Source: Salarias fasciatus
Taxonomy: Eukaryota; Chordata; Actinopteri; Blenniiformes; Blenniidae
Assembly (NCBI RefSeq): GCF_902148845.1
Contig: NC_043764.1
Span: 25,399,594-25,463,593 of the forward strand
Reading direction: 5' to 3'
DNA: 64,000 bases
Position 1 is the stretch's first letter, and every line of letters begins with the position of its first letter. Of the stretch, positions 52,311-64,000 are shown one piece after another. The notes below the pieces were generated by a model, which searched no databases, was not told where the DNA came from, and saw only the letters and a program-made list of their open reading frames with translations. The position numbers and the translations under genes were made by a program.

Positions 52311-55300
52311 CTACACCTGGCTCACGATTTCAGCGTCTTCAGCCACGAACCACTGGACCGGAGTCCCGTCCGCAGCTCTCTGGAGGATGAAGTTCCCCGA
52401 ACCCTGCAAGACAAAACGCCATGAGGTTCATCTAGTGCATTCTGGACAAAAAGAAAAAGCTCACATAGGAAAAAAAATCTGCTGATTTTCGGTTGGATTG
52501 AGTTTATTTGTTCCCCCACCTGGTTGAACGGAGGCAGGTGTGGCGAGGTGGGGCTGGTCACGCTCAGGGGGCCCTGCTGCTCGCCGCAGTTGGTCCGTAG
52601 CTTCTGCAGCTGGTTCCTCTGGTGCCAGGACTTCAGCTCCTCGGACACCAGCTCGCGGGGCAGTAGTCTGATGGCGTGGTTGGGGTACTCTTTGAGCGAG
52701 GGGGTCCGCACCAGCCTGGTGTACGGAGGAGGCGGCTTCAGGACGCTCCTCGGGGAGGAGGACGCCGCCGCCTCCTGCCACGGTCTTTGCTGGGGAGGAC
52801 CGCGCGCCACAGGAGACAGGCAGCACTTCGCCCGGTCTTGCGGGGAGAGCGGACCGTCGTCTTCCGCCGCCCTCACCGGTCCGGTGAAGCCGGAGACTCC
52901 TTTCTTCTGCGCCCCGAAGTGGAACCCGTACGGCGGCGGGCAGAGCTTGGGGATCTCAGTGGGGCCGTCTCTGCCAGGAGAGCCGATGTAGGAGGAGGAG
53001 GAGTGCTCCGAGCTGCTGTCCTCAGAGCTGGACTGGTAGGGACGCAGAGGGGAGTACTCTGGAGAGCGCACCATGAAGTCGGCCATGCAGCGGCGCTGCG
53101 GCAGCCGGGCTCGCCCCCGACTGCTGTCCGAGCCGAGGCGCTCCAGGCCAGCAAACGGCTTTTTCTTTGGAAGTCTGACGACACAAAGACAGAAATGTCA
53201 CACATGACGTCTTGTGCTTTTGGTGAAAACCGTCAACGGACAGGATTCTGGCAGGAGTTTGTACCTGAAGGACTGGGAGTACTGGCGGCGTACCAGCAGC
53301 TCTGGGGTGGAGGGGGCGCTGGTGGAGGTGCTGTTTCGGAGAGCAGAGTTCTTGACGAACTGAGTGAGAGGGATCCTGCTGCTCTCTGCAGGCACCGGAG
53401 CTCCGGCTGGGCTGCTGCACACAGGAACAAACAGCAGGGGTGAGGTGAGAGAAAACCACGACTGAACAGTTCACTGACATCAGGCTCTACATGTTTTTGC
53501 TGCCGTAGCCTCCATATGCTGTGACCACGCTTCAGTTATGTACCTGGACCGGCTGCTGCACGGAGACTGAGGTTTTGGGACTTTCTGGTAAGGCTGGTCC
53601 AGGCTGGATTCTTTCCACGGAGAGTTCTGGATGGGCGAGCGTTCGAACTCCACGCCGTGCTGGCTCTGAGGAGAAGGGCGCTGGGTTTTGCCTGAGAGCT
53701 GGAGGGGGTCCGAGGAGGATGTACCCAGCGGTGGAGGTGAAAGGGGGCAAGGGGAGTCCACATCTGACAGGGGACGGAGAGAGCATTTAGCATGAAGATC
53801 TGCAGTTTGCTGCATGTGGTTCTTTTTCCTTTTCTGTATAATAACCTCACCATCATCCAGAGCCACCACATCAGAGAGGGAGCTGTCATCAGACATGTTC
53901 AGATCTGCACACACAGAAAAAACACGATATGAGTTGAACTGTGCTGCACAGGCGGACCTGCAGGGGGCGGCACTGTCCCTCACCTTTGTTTTGGCCGCCC
54001 ATGATGCAGGGAGAGTTGCATTCACTCTTGACCCTGTGCTGAAACACGGCCTCCTGCAGCTCCTTCACTTTCTTCTCCTCTCTCTTGCACTGCTGCAGCC
54101 GACTCTTCTTCTGCGGTTTGCTGAGGTTCTCCTCCAGGGACAGCTTGCGGGCCGCTTCGTAAATCTGCCGGTGAAGAGCCAAGTCGGTCTCCAGTGCTTG
54201 CAACTCTGAATCCTGTGAAAGAACCCAGTTGTGATGATTCGATGTAATCCGAGGAAACGTTATCTTCTCTGATGAGATGCACTCGGCGGCGAGGAGAGCT
54301 CGTACCTGCTGATTCAGACAAATCAGACCTTCATCCAGCTTGAATGACGCTCCGATTCTCCGTCGAACCCGAGGCGGATTCTCATCGGGCATCAGAGGAT
54401 AGTCTGAGGGCAGCGTGCCGGTCAGCTCCTGCCAGCAGCAACAAACAGAAGCCGTGATGACTCACACTGCTATGCCAGCCGTTCACAGACGGCTTCGCGA
54501 CACAAACTGGCGTCCGAGCGACTCACTGCCTCTCTGATGCAGAGGTTTCTCAGCTCCAGCAGGCAGAGCTCCAGACGCTCCTCCAGACTCTGGTGCTTCA
54601 GCTTCAGGGCTCTGGTGTGAGTGGTCAGGTCCTTCACCGGAGATGTGGGACTGTCCGGACCTGGAACGAACACACACATGTTCAGGGTTCAGTTGAAGAA
54701 AGTAAAGTCTTTTTTAATAATTCATTTGTTTCGGTTTGTTTTTGTGAATCTCACATTTACTACTGAGTCCTCTGGAAGACTAATACACAATGATTTACTT
54801 TATTTATTCTACCTTTTACATCTTTTTTGATTGCCTTGTTTTAAAGCATTTCATTTATATCCTTGTAAAGCACTGTGAATTATGTCTGAATGGGGCTAGA
54901 GAAATAAATTTGCCTTGCTAATATTACAACAACAAATATGCTGAGTTTCAGATTACACTGTAGTTTCATTTATTACAAAGACTGGCCTACAAAAAAAATG
55001 TGAGTTATCCTATAAAAATATCCAGTTGTTATGCAGAAAAAAGGATCATAGATAACTTAAAATCAGGACAAAAGTTTTCACTTTTACTATTTTATTTTTT
55101 GTTTTAGTAATTTGGAGTGTAATTATTTTTTTGTGCTTTTTGTCCGACCTTCTGTTTAGTCAGTAAGCCCTGTAATCCAGCAGACTGAGCAACATATTAC
55201 TGGAAGTAATACAGTGATTATATTCTGCAGAGTTTGCACATTGAAGTATGCGGAAATCGAATGCTGTGTTTGCAGTGTGGACGGATAATTTCTCACCGGA

Positions 55301-55360
55301 GTGCAGGATAATCCCGCTGTCAGTGTCGCTGATCTCCTCTTTACTCTCCACGGCCGTCAT
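52311..55360 (-). CDS. inava: Innate immunity activator protein (INAVA, C1orf106-like)
   Basis: INAVA is a CUPID-domain protein of epithelial junctions and NOD2 signalling that binds cytohesins (ARNO). Nine exons give 572 aa: 55360-55297, 54660-54527, 54428-54306, 54212-53984, 53904-53851, 53763-53544, 53411-53265, 53174-52520 and 52403-52311. Parallels with human INAVA include SKEEISDTDSGIILHSGPDS, then REAELTGTLPSDYPL and RVRRRIGASFKLDE (CUPID region, about 1-185), SDDSSLSD, IQNSPWKESSLDQPY, VRTPSLKEYP and the C-terminus DGTPVQWFVAEDAEIVSQV. FRMD4A and FRMD4B share the CUPID domain but have a FERM domain first, absent here. CCDC120 is less like it in the tail. The 87-base stretch 53764-53850 is removed as an intron in this model but is open in frame; keeping it gives 601 aa. 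Which teleost copy this is cannot be told. Confidence 0.88.
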
Positions 55361-58300
55361 CTCGACTTGTCTGATCAGGAGTTTTTGTTATCACCTGTTG
55401 AAATAAGCGGGGATCAAACCAGCGGAATGAGATGAATCACTTTTTACACCCAGCAGGTCTCCTCCTGCTGTTCTCTGACCACATGGCTTCTTTCATTCCC
55501 ACACTGCTGCCTCACTTAACAAAAGTGAAAGACTGGCGAGTGCTCCTTTTACACACTTATCCCAGCAGCTTTCCTCCCCCTCCTCCTCCTCCTCCTCCAT
55601 CACCCCCGCCTCTTTCTCCCTCCCATGCCCCATCAACAAAGGAGGCAGACCCCCACGCTTGACTCGGCACATGTGCAGGGGTTAATCTGAATTGTGGTGC
55701 CATGGCGACGGGGCACGGCGCGGCTGGCCCGGGGAGCGTGTCGCCGTGAGGCGTGTCAGAGGGCGTTTAAAGGAGCCCGCACCCCGAAAAAGAAAGCAGA
55801 TGGCAGCGGGAATTACCCCACTCATGCACTGCACCTGTTCTCCCTTGTGTAACCCCCTCCCTCCGCCTCTATTCAACCAGTGTCCAGGAACCCTCTGGGG
55901 GTTTTGAAGTGGAAGAATGTCTCAATGCTGGGCTTGTCCATCGGATCACAAGGTCCCGGCTGAGGCCTGCACATACTCCTGCTCATTTCACAACACAATT
56001 CATGTTTACAGCCTGATCTGCGGTATTGTTCCTCCACGGCAAAAAAAAAACATGCGACTGCTAATGAATCGACGACGAGGTGCAGCGAGGAACAACAACA
56101 GGAACAGAAAAGAAAAAAAAAATGTGTAAACAGCCGAAAGGAAGGTCTCATTCAGAGATGAATCACTCTAAATCAGGCCAGTTGTTTGCTTGTGGCTGTT
56201 TTGGTAGACCTTTCAAGAAAATGCTGCCTTTATTTATTTTTTTTTTTATCGTTTATAGGTCAATCGATTTCTTTGGGGTCTCACATGCTCGCCACAGTTG
56301 AAACTTGTAGTTAAAAAAAAGGGTCAGCAGATCACAAGAGGAGCGATTACAGACACAGGTTCCATACAGTTAGGTTTGGTTTCTCTTTAAAACAACATGC
56401 CACGCGATTCCTGAGAGCAACAGGACACGGTGCACCGTCTCCCATTTTCTCGTGATGAATGCACTGAGATATTTTGGGTAGAAAGTCTGATACAGATGAA
56501 AGTATCTCATTAACTTGTGGTGCCTTGACGCCACATGTTCAAAGCAGATAATGTTGCTGTGTTAATGTCTTATAAACAGAACCCAGATGAGACGGTGATG
56601 ATAATGAGGAGTAAAGCCAAGGTAAGATGACATGGCCCCACATGAAAGGACGTCCTGTGTGCATAATCCCCAGCTCCTGCCTCAGCCCCTGTGTTTGGAG
56701 ATTGGTATCAGGCCTTTTCCTGCTGGGACGAGGAAGACACGGAGCGTGAGTGAATGAGAAGCTTCTCTAACAGGATATTATTGTGTATCTCTAAGGTCTG
56801 ACCCATTCACCACAGCAACTCATGTGAACTGAAACAGCGATGAGCAGCCAGCAGCACAATGAGGCACAGCGAGTCAGTAAAACAACACTGCAACAAAGGC
56901 CCTGTATCCACCGGCCGGCCTCAATAATCTGCTGTGGGTGCAAGATCTGCTGACGACTGAGGCTCCAGCTGCATTCGCCGGGGCCAAACGTTCAAGACGA
57001 GGCTGAAGTATGAAGTGGCGGAAGAGGGAAAGGGAGCGGTGCTGAGATTTCACTGCCGTGTTCTCAGACACATGGCTCCATGCTGCAGCCATCTAACGTT
57101 TAAAGACGTCAACAGGAATCCGGCCCGGTAATCAGAGACAGGCAGGGTAATGTGGGATTTACCCACTTACACCCCATAACTGTCTGAAGCGTTTCACAAG
57201 AGTCTGTGGTCGGAGGGCTAAGCTGAGTGAGTGGGTGGGTTGGGTGTGTAGGTCTGACTGAAGTTCTTACTTGAAGTTGCAGCTTATTGCCAAAACGCTG
57301 ATTCTGTTTGTCAAGACTTTCATGAGAACAAGACGTCGTGACAGTTTTGAACTTCTACTGTTAGAAAGAGAAAGAGAGCAGGAGTTTCTTGATTGGGTAT
57401 AACAGGAACAGTCGTCCATTTCCTGATGGGATGACTACAGATAGCGGAGCCGGCGCCCGGTAGACCCGACTGATGTTCTCATAATATCTTAATTGTGATC
57501 ACTGCCCTTGATGACCACCCCAGACGTGTGAGGGACAGGAGCCCATCGTCCCGCCCGTCCTCTCTTCTCGCCGGACCGTGACACTGTAACATCTGCGGAA
57601 GTTGATGTTTATGGCAAGAGATCACGATGCGGATTCACTGTCTCCCATACTTCCCCCACCACCCTTTCCCATGAGCCTTTTGGAGCTTCGTATTTCTGGA
57701 TTGTGGCCACCACCACCGTGCTCATTACCACTGTGGTCGGCCTTGGAATTACCAACGGGGACCGGCCTCGCCGAGGAAACAGTGAGGGTTGCCTGAAACC
57801 AGAGCGAGGCCCGCTCGAACCCTGTAATTAAGATTCTCCACTGAATGCTGATACTATGGAAGAAACCGAACGACTTTACAACATGCCTTATTCCAGAGTC
57901 TGATGAGAAGCCAAAATCTATTCAGCAAAATGGAATCACTGCGAGTTACAGCACGGGATGCATCAATGGGGGGGTGCAGGAGGAGGGGAAAGAAATGAAG
58001 TGTTGTGTTACAAAGAACGTCACTGGAGTCAGGATCTGTGCCTCAGAAGCACTGCTGAGTTCGGAAACTCCACAGACGGCAGTCAAAAGGCAGAATAAAT
58101 GAGATGATACTATTGAGAGCATCAAATACTGAAATGCTAGCAGCTTTTTGCCCCTTCAGATCACACTGTGACGTCCTGCGGGGGTCTCAGTTTCCCTGCA
58201 AAGACAATGCAGGGGCAATAAGCATAACAGTGGGCAGCTCTCAGTCACTGGAAGCCATATGTTGACCAGACACACCAGCTCTGTCACAGCCCAGTGACAG

Positions 58301-60754
58301 CGTAAATACAGAGGGCAAGAAGAGATGCTCCATTGTTCTCTGGAGGCCGAAGAGGCTAACTCAGGATCACGACACCCCCGTTCCTCTGAGTCATCATTTC
58401 TGAAACCTCTGAATGGACACCGGTGGCTTTCCAGGCCGGATGTGGCTGCAGCTTTTCACTTCTTTGGCCCACCAGTGACAAAAGGCTCGTGGAGGCTTCT
58501 GGAGTATCACAACACTGAGGTGTTGTCTTCAGCACCACCCTGATACACGAAGAGGTGATGTTTATTCTGCTGTGGACGCAAACAGTGTCCACCAAGTAGT
58601 CTGCTGACCCACATCGGCTTTACTCTGGAAAATCAACCTGTTTCTACTGCTGGATTAAAACACAGTGCAGTTATGCACCACAGCAAAAAAAAAGTTTGGT
58701 GCAGCTTAACATTTATATCTGAAGCAACATATATACTTTTTGACAGTATTCATCAATACATAAGTAGCATCTAATATTGGCATATTTAAGTATTATATGC
58801 ACTAATAATTGTTTAAATCTCCAGACACACACTCATTTTAAGTTAAAAAGTGACTAATAACGATAGTGGCCAATGAAGTGAGATGAAAAGTTAGGATGAA
58901 AAATATGCGATTATATTCACTGTTTCCATAAAAGTTTCACTGCTGTGTAAAGCTTTTCTTCAGCGTAGCAGCCCTCTTTACTGTCTCCACTTCACTGGTC
59001 GGTGTTTATCCTCTATAAAACTCAGTTATCAAACAAAAAGCTGTTTGTACTCACTGTGTGTTTTGCGGTCAGCTGCTCTACTGCATCCTCTGCACACTCG
59101 CTTCAGACTTTCTGCGCTCCGATGTGAAAGAAGCGCTTGGACATCTGTTTCAGACCAGTCCACTCCCTCCAAAAGAGGGGGGGGGGTGGAAAACAACTTA
59201 TTCTAACACAAACTTTTAATTGTGTATTTTATTTCGCTCAAATACCTATTGTAAGTTCCATTCTAATATTCTTGCATGTACTTATCTTCATGTGTGAAAG
59301 TGTATTTATTTTTCGTGGAGAAAGTGACCCCCCCCCCCCTCCGCACCCTGTTGAAATGGTTCAGTCCGACGCTGCTGACTTTCCAGACACGCTCTGCTTA
59401 TTGACACAGCACGCGACGCTTGGAGGGGGCTTTTCATTTCAAAGGGGGCTACAAAAGAAGAATGGCTGTAAGGAGAGACAAGTTTCTCCAAAAAAGAGAA
59501 AAGAAAGCGGGACAGCTGGCACTCTCTATCCATTCACCAGCAACCAGACCTGACTTTCTCTACATAATTATACTGCCAGGACAAATGTACTTTTGATTGC
59601 AGGTTATGCTGCATGTGAAGGTGTATATTTGGGGATGAGCTGGCTTTCAAGTCGTCTGTTTTTAGCTTATTTGAACTACGTGGCGAAATGGTGCACCTTA
59701 CAGTTCACCCGATGTTATTCGGCAAATTACATCTGCGCTGCTTCTCACCAGATTGTGTCGATATAGAAAAATAAGATGATCCAGCATCTTCACACACTCA
59801 TACTGGTCACTGGTTCCAAACATAGAACTAGCTGATTTCAGAAGAGAAGAAACGACCAAAGTAGACTGACTGATTACGTACATAGTTTTGTGTGTGTGTG
59901 TGTGTGTATTTACATTCCAGATTTAATCTCTATTCAGTGTTATTGATATTTTGACTATTCTAGTTATTCTGGGGTTTTGTTTTCTGTGGAGCAATGTTAC
60001 AAAGAAACTCCCTCTGGGATTAAAAAGTTCTATTATTCTAGAGGAGAAACAGCCAAAGTAGGGCTGTTGATTACGTAGTTTTTCATTCATTGCTTACTCT
60101 ATGTTCTGTACTGGTTGATATATTGCATATATATGCTCAGCAGCCACTTCAGCACTGCAGCTCTGTTCAGAGGTCAAACTATCCAGATTTGTCTTGGATT
60201 TCCAGAGAGATTTGAACTTTTTTCTGAGCTGGGCTGCATTTTATTGAAAGTTGGTTCTAAACGTGTGGCCCTCTTGCACATGTTATTTCAAGACAAAGTG
60301 AAAATCAGAAACTTTATAAAGGTACAATTGAGGATAGTGCAAAGTGACAACAAAGTGTAATAATATATGATATTATGATATAGAATGCAATAATTTTCTT
60401 TGTAAATCCCTAAGTTCAATTTAATACGAGATGCTAAAACTACTGAAATGTGAGTGTTTAGTTGTAAATGGGCTACATTTGTTTACCTTCAGCCGGTGGC
60501 GTCTTTTGGCTATCCCAAATGTCGCCAGTCCCTTAACCAGACCCTTGGGTATTCCCTGCTTATATGTCCTGAAAAGCCTCCTCCAGATGGCCGGTGCTTT
60601 TTCCTCTTGTCCCGTGATGGAATGAAAAGATCAGCTAATTAAACAAAGTCCCTTATCCATGTGAAAGAGCCGCGAGAGTCCTCGGGGGGAAGAGCTGCAT
60701 GCAAATCAATTCCCAGTGTTTTGAATTGAGTCCTGCGCAACAAACCATGATGCC
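55361..60754. other. Gene-poor region between inava and the FAM107-family gene
   Basis: About 5.4 kb without a gene I can support. It begins with the inava 5' flank, including a CCT/CCCC pyrimidine tract at about 55569-55622. Later come a G run (59177-59187), a C run (59328-59338) and TG repeats at 59890-59908. Open frames such as those near 57602-57796 and 59137-59553 show no family resemblance, codon pattern or splice context. Regulatory elements are possible but I cannot identify any. Confidence 0.5.
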
Positions 60755-60848
60755 TTTATTACTGCCGTACACAGCCGCGCCAGAGAACAAACACCATGAC
60801 AAACAAACACACACACACACACATTTCTAACACAGTGGGGATTTTTAT
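60755..60848 (-). terminator. Candidate poly(A) signals of the FAM107-family gene
   Basis: TTTATT on the plus strand at 60843-60848 and again at 60755-60760, about 440 and 530 bases beyond the stop codon. Confidence 0.4.
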
Positions 60849-61286
60849 TGATACAAAATGGTTTTGCTGAAAATGTCTGTTTGGAACCTTTGTGTTTGAG
60901 AGTAAACAATCAGTCTTAATAGATATGGGTTTCAGAAAACAAACAAAAGAAGTCCTGTAATCCACTGAGAAGCAGCAAAACTGAGAACATTTTTTAAAAT
61001 GTCCATCCTCTGAACAGAGCAGCTGTTTGTTTTGTGAGGACACAGAAAAAGACGTGTGATTAAGTTTAAAGAAGGTTAAATTATCCATAAAGATGAATTT
61101 AAACAACAGGTTTTCATGATTGATTCAGTTTTCAATTGTAATTTAAAAACATGAGGAAATGTGAAGCAAGTTGATGACTCTTTACTCTCCTTCTCTGTGA
61201 GCAGATAGTTAATATGAAGACTGGATGGGTCTGATCGAGGGACTGGTTGGGTGGCTGGTGGGGGGCCTGATGTGTTTTTCAAGGCG

Positions 61287-62614
61287 TCACTGCTCAAATG
61301 TTTGTGTGCGTCTCAAGTTGTCTTTCACACGCACAAACTCTGGGATCTTCTGCTGGTCCTCCCGCCGCCTTATCTCCTCCTGCTCATACTGAAAAAACAC
61401 ATCAGCGTGTCAGTTCTCCGCTGAGCAGAATCACCACCAGTTCACTCAAAGGCTGTCACCATGGTGTGGACACAGATGTTGTTCCTGTTGTCTACAGCTC
61501 TTTAGGAAGCAGCTTCAAATCACAGCCACACATGATGTAAAAATACTCTTTTTGACCGTTCAAACCATGCAAACCTCTAAACTTGATACTAAAAACACCT
61601 ATTTGTGGTCCTTTTTCAGCCCTGACCTCTTGGAGCTTCTGCTGCCTCTTGCGCAGCTCCGTTTCAAGATCCGAGGGCCGCTGTCGCGCCATCTCCTCCT
61701 CCTTGTGTAGCTCCAGTCTGCGCTGCTCCAGCACTCTCTTCAGCTCTGGTTTCTCCTCCAGCAGCAGGCCGCTGCAGAATACACACGTAAACACACATCA
61801 GCGCAAAGCACCGACCCTGCCCTGCCTCACGACGGAGGGTTCAGAGGGTTCGCCATCTCGTACCGCTTGTGGCTGAGCAGCAGCTCGCGGTGCAGGTTGT
61901 GGTAGCTCGGCGTGTCGACTGAGGAGCCGTTCAGTTTCCTGGGCTGAACAGTCTCGTCGGCGCCGCCGTCGACCGTGGACTGGCGGATTGGAGGCAGAGG
62001 GCCGGCAGAGGTCTCTGAGGGACACAAGCGAGCTGATCAGGGGTCAAATCCTCAGGAACGATCAGTCACCTCCAAGCCAACTCAGTTATGGTCTTTATGA
62101 AAGTGTGAAAGTGTTATGAATTTATCAAAACAAGATGAACGGTGTTGGTGACATGATGGAGATTTTAAAAACAAGGTCAGTCTTACCACTCATTCAGCAA
62201 CACTGAAATATAAAGAAAACGGGTCGCTTTCATTTTCTCCTCAATATTAAAGGTATTTTTGGACAAATAATTTTTAATTTAATAACTGAATATTTGTTTA
62301 TCAGTCATGATGGTGTAAGTCAATCAAACACATGACTAAAAACACTTCTGTTGGATAAGTTTAGTTAACCTGGAGTCATGCTGTGCTAATGTGTGCTAAC
62401 AGTCCTGACCTCAAATGAACTTTCTGTTTACATGTCTGAGTTTTTCCTTGCTCTGATCGGAATAACCTCAAAGTCTTTAATATAAACTTACTAATTCTGA
62501 GCCTTTCAGTGCAAGTCACCAACATTTATGTGTGCTTCTTTTATGCATTAAAATGTACTTTTAGCTTTGTTTGTGTTGTAAAATACCTTTTTTGAGTGAT
62601 CCATATCCGGGTTT
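61287..62614 (-). CDS. FAM107-family protein (5' end not found)
   Basis: FAM107A (DRR1) and FAM107B (HITS) are small coiled-coil, actin-linked, stress-responsive proteins. Four exons keep frame: 62614-62587, 62014-61864, 61771-61627 and 61388-61287. They encode 141 residues plus stop. The DUF1151 signature is clear: YHNLHRELLLSHKRG, EEKPELKRVLEQRR, SDLETELRKRQQKLQE, then IPEFVRVKDNLRRTQT, compared with human LHRELLMNQKRG, KPELQKVMEKRKR, SDLEIELLKRQQKLE and APEFVKVKGNLRRTGQ. The upstream exon (KPGYGSLKK) is supported only by its flanking AG, GT donor and phase; it has no ATG in frame. The true start should be further right, perhaps outside the window. The sequence is about equally like FAM107A and FAM107B, so no symbol is given. 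Confidence 0.8.
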
Positions 62615-64000
62615 CTGCTAAGTTTGACAAAGAAGGAAGAAGAAAATATATGTTGTTACTGTTTTAAGAGCGCAAACATGACCCCAACAATGCAGCAACA
62701 ATGCTTGGTCCAAACTTTTGTGTTTTAATCTTTGCCCGATGGGACGGAGGGTATAATTAGATAAGCGCTAAAACAGACAGTGCCTGCTGTGCCGCTTAAG
62801 CAGGTGAGCTTTGTGCACCGCAGTGACATAACAGCCCGACTGTGGACATGCCAGAGGGACACCCCGTGTTTTCACCGGGCAGGGATTGTCTTTGAGAACG
62901 CAGATATTAAAAATAAGACAATGTCAATAGCTGATATTGTTACACTCACAACAAAGGAGCGAGTAACACAATCAGGTAGATACTGCTGCCACACCCACTG
63001 AAACCAGAGAGCCAGGTGAGAGAGGGATCACACGCAGCAGATGCTGTTGTGTCTGGTCCAAGCAGACAAAGGCGAAGTCAAGCTGGCCCACGAGGCTGTG
63101 TTTCTGTCCTTTACTGTCCTACAGCCTTTGTTTGTGCCTCTTGCTGTCGCTGTCTCTGATTTAAGCCTCCAAGTCTTTTTGTTGTTTCTTACATTTTGAC
63201 CTGCATTGTTCCCAGAGAGATTGATCACTGCAGTCTCACTTCACATGATCTCATGATTTATCCACTTCACCCACCTATACCTGCTCCCAGTGTCACATAG
63301 GCTGACTGTGCCATCTATTGCTGAAATTATTCACAACATAACTTACATGATGGCCGGTGCTTGGCTGGATGAGGTTGTCTGATGCTCCGAAGGAATAAAT
63401 ATTATTTATTTTTGGTGTCACTAGGTTCATGTAATTTCTATCCTTGCACCAAGATGATGCTGTTAAACTCACAGCAAATGAAATTTTGAATGGTTTCAAA
63501 CATGAACAGTTTACACATCTACGCGAGGCTTCATCACTTCTGTAAAGTAACCTGAAGGATTAAAAAGTTTGGATGATATATACCCTACCCCTAAATATGT
63601 AGACAACTCACAACACAATATACAAACAGTAATAATTATTGCACATGTTAGGACTGCAGCGAAATAAAAAAAAGGATTATTCCATCATCAAGTCCATCCT
63701 TCCTACAATATTGTTCCTGTTTGTGTCTTGTGTAAAAATCCACCTATGTTATTGTTTATAGTATGTACACCAGAGAATCTCTCTATAAGAAGAACATTAA
63801 AAAAAACAACCTTGGCTATCAGTTCACAGTGGCAACAGTTACAGCCTGACCACAAGCCAACTCAACCTCTGACAGATGGCCACCAGGCCAGACGCTGACC
63901 TCTCGCTCACCGGACAGCAGGAAAACACACATGTAAGAAACTCACTTTTTTTACAGCTGACCCCTCCATGGCCGAATGGTGCGTCCGGTTACGGGACTCC
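62615..64000. other. Region upstream of the FAM107-family exons
   Basis: No gene recognised. It probably includes intron or 5' flank of the FAM107-family gene. Open frames on both strands are short and unlike known proteins. Confidence 0.4.

Noticed and set aside
52676-53443. 255-codon plus-strand frame opposite inava
   Set aside because: It is antisense to inava exons that match human INAVA through to the C-terminus; high GC content explains the lack of stops.
57602-58102. Possible small coding exons in the inava-FAM107 gap
   Set aside because: No homology recognised, no paired splice sites of matching phase, and stops break any longer model.
63960-64000. Start of a tRNA gene at the right edge
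   Set aside because: TGGCCGAATGGT resembles a D arm, but the A box is incomplete and the sequence ends before a B box could be seen.

Overview
The window looks like nuclear DNA of a ray-finned (probably percomorph) fish. Genes are split into many short GT-AG exons. Every protein I could assemble matches a vertebrate family, and the gaps hold CA/TG microsatellites, tRNA-headed teleost SINE pieces and hAT-type fragments. I see no bacterial-style operon, CRISPR array or intact autonomous transposon. I rebuilt exons by hand from splice signals, reading phase and remembered family sequences, so internal boundaries are good proposals rather than transcript-proven ones.

Layout, left to right. (1) 1-4.5 kb, minus: the 5' two-fifths of a muscle-type 6-phosphofructokinase gene; its 3' part lies outside the window. 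(2) 7.2-11.5 kb, minus: troap (tastin), 12 coding exons, 576 aa. (3) 14.7-22.5 kb, plus: def6, 11 coding exons, 619 aa. (4) 25.3-33.1 kb, plus: ppard, with a GC-rich 5' region and 7 coding exons, 508 aa. (5) 34.3-38.1 kb, plus: a makorin RING E3 gene, probably mkrn4, 383 aa. (6) 39.4-43.6 kb, plus: fance. (7) 44.6-47.1 kb, plus: rpl10a with a TATA-like/TOP promoter, 216 aa. (8) 48.1-51.8 kb, plus: a tail-anchored IRAG/LRMP (MRVI1-domain) family gene, 406 aa. (9) 51.8-55.4 kb, minus: inava, tail-to-tail with the previous gene. (10) 60.8-62.6 kb, minus: a FAM107-family gene whose first exon I could not find. The remainder is mostly gene-poor intergenic DNA.

The genes are unrelated housekeeping and signalling genes and do not form one pathway. 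What stands out is synteny: def6-ppard-fance-rpl10a in the same order and orientation as I recall from human 6p21.31, with a makorin gene between ppard and fance. PFKM and TROAP are neighbours by band on human 12q13. I found no new biological system. The most interesting items are local: UG-repeat tracts touching three splice acceptors, a 26-C acceptor tract in ppard, minimal uORFs in ppard, a 30-nt in-frame GT...AG segment in the IRAG-like gene, an in-frame 87-nt intron in inava, repeated motifs in tastin, and a hAT-type element with a near-perfect 8-bp target duplication.
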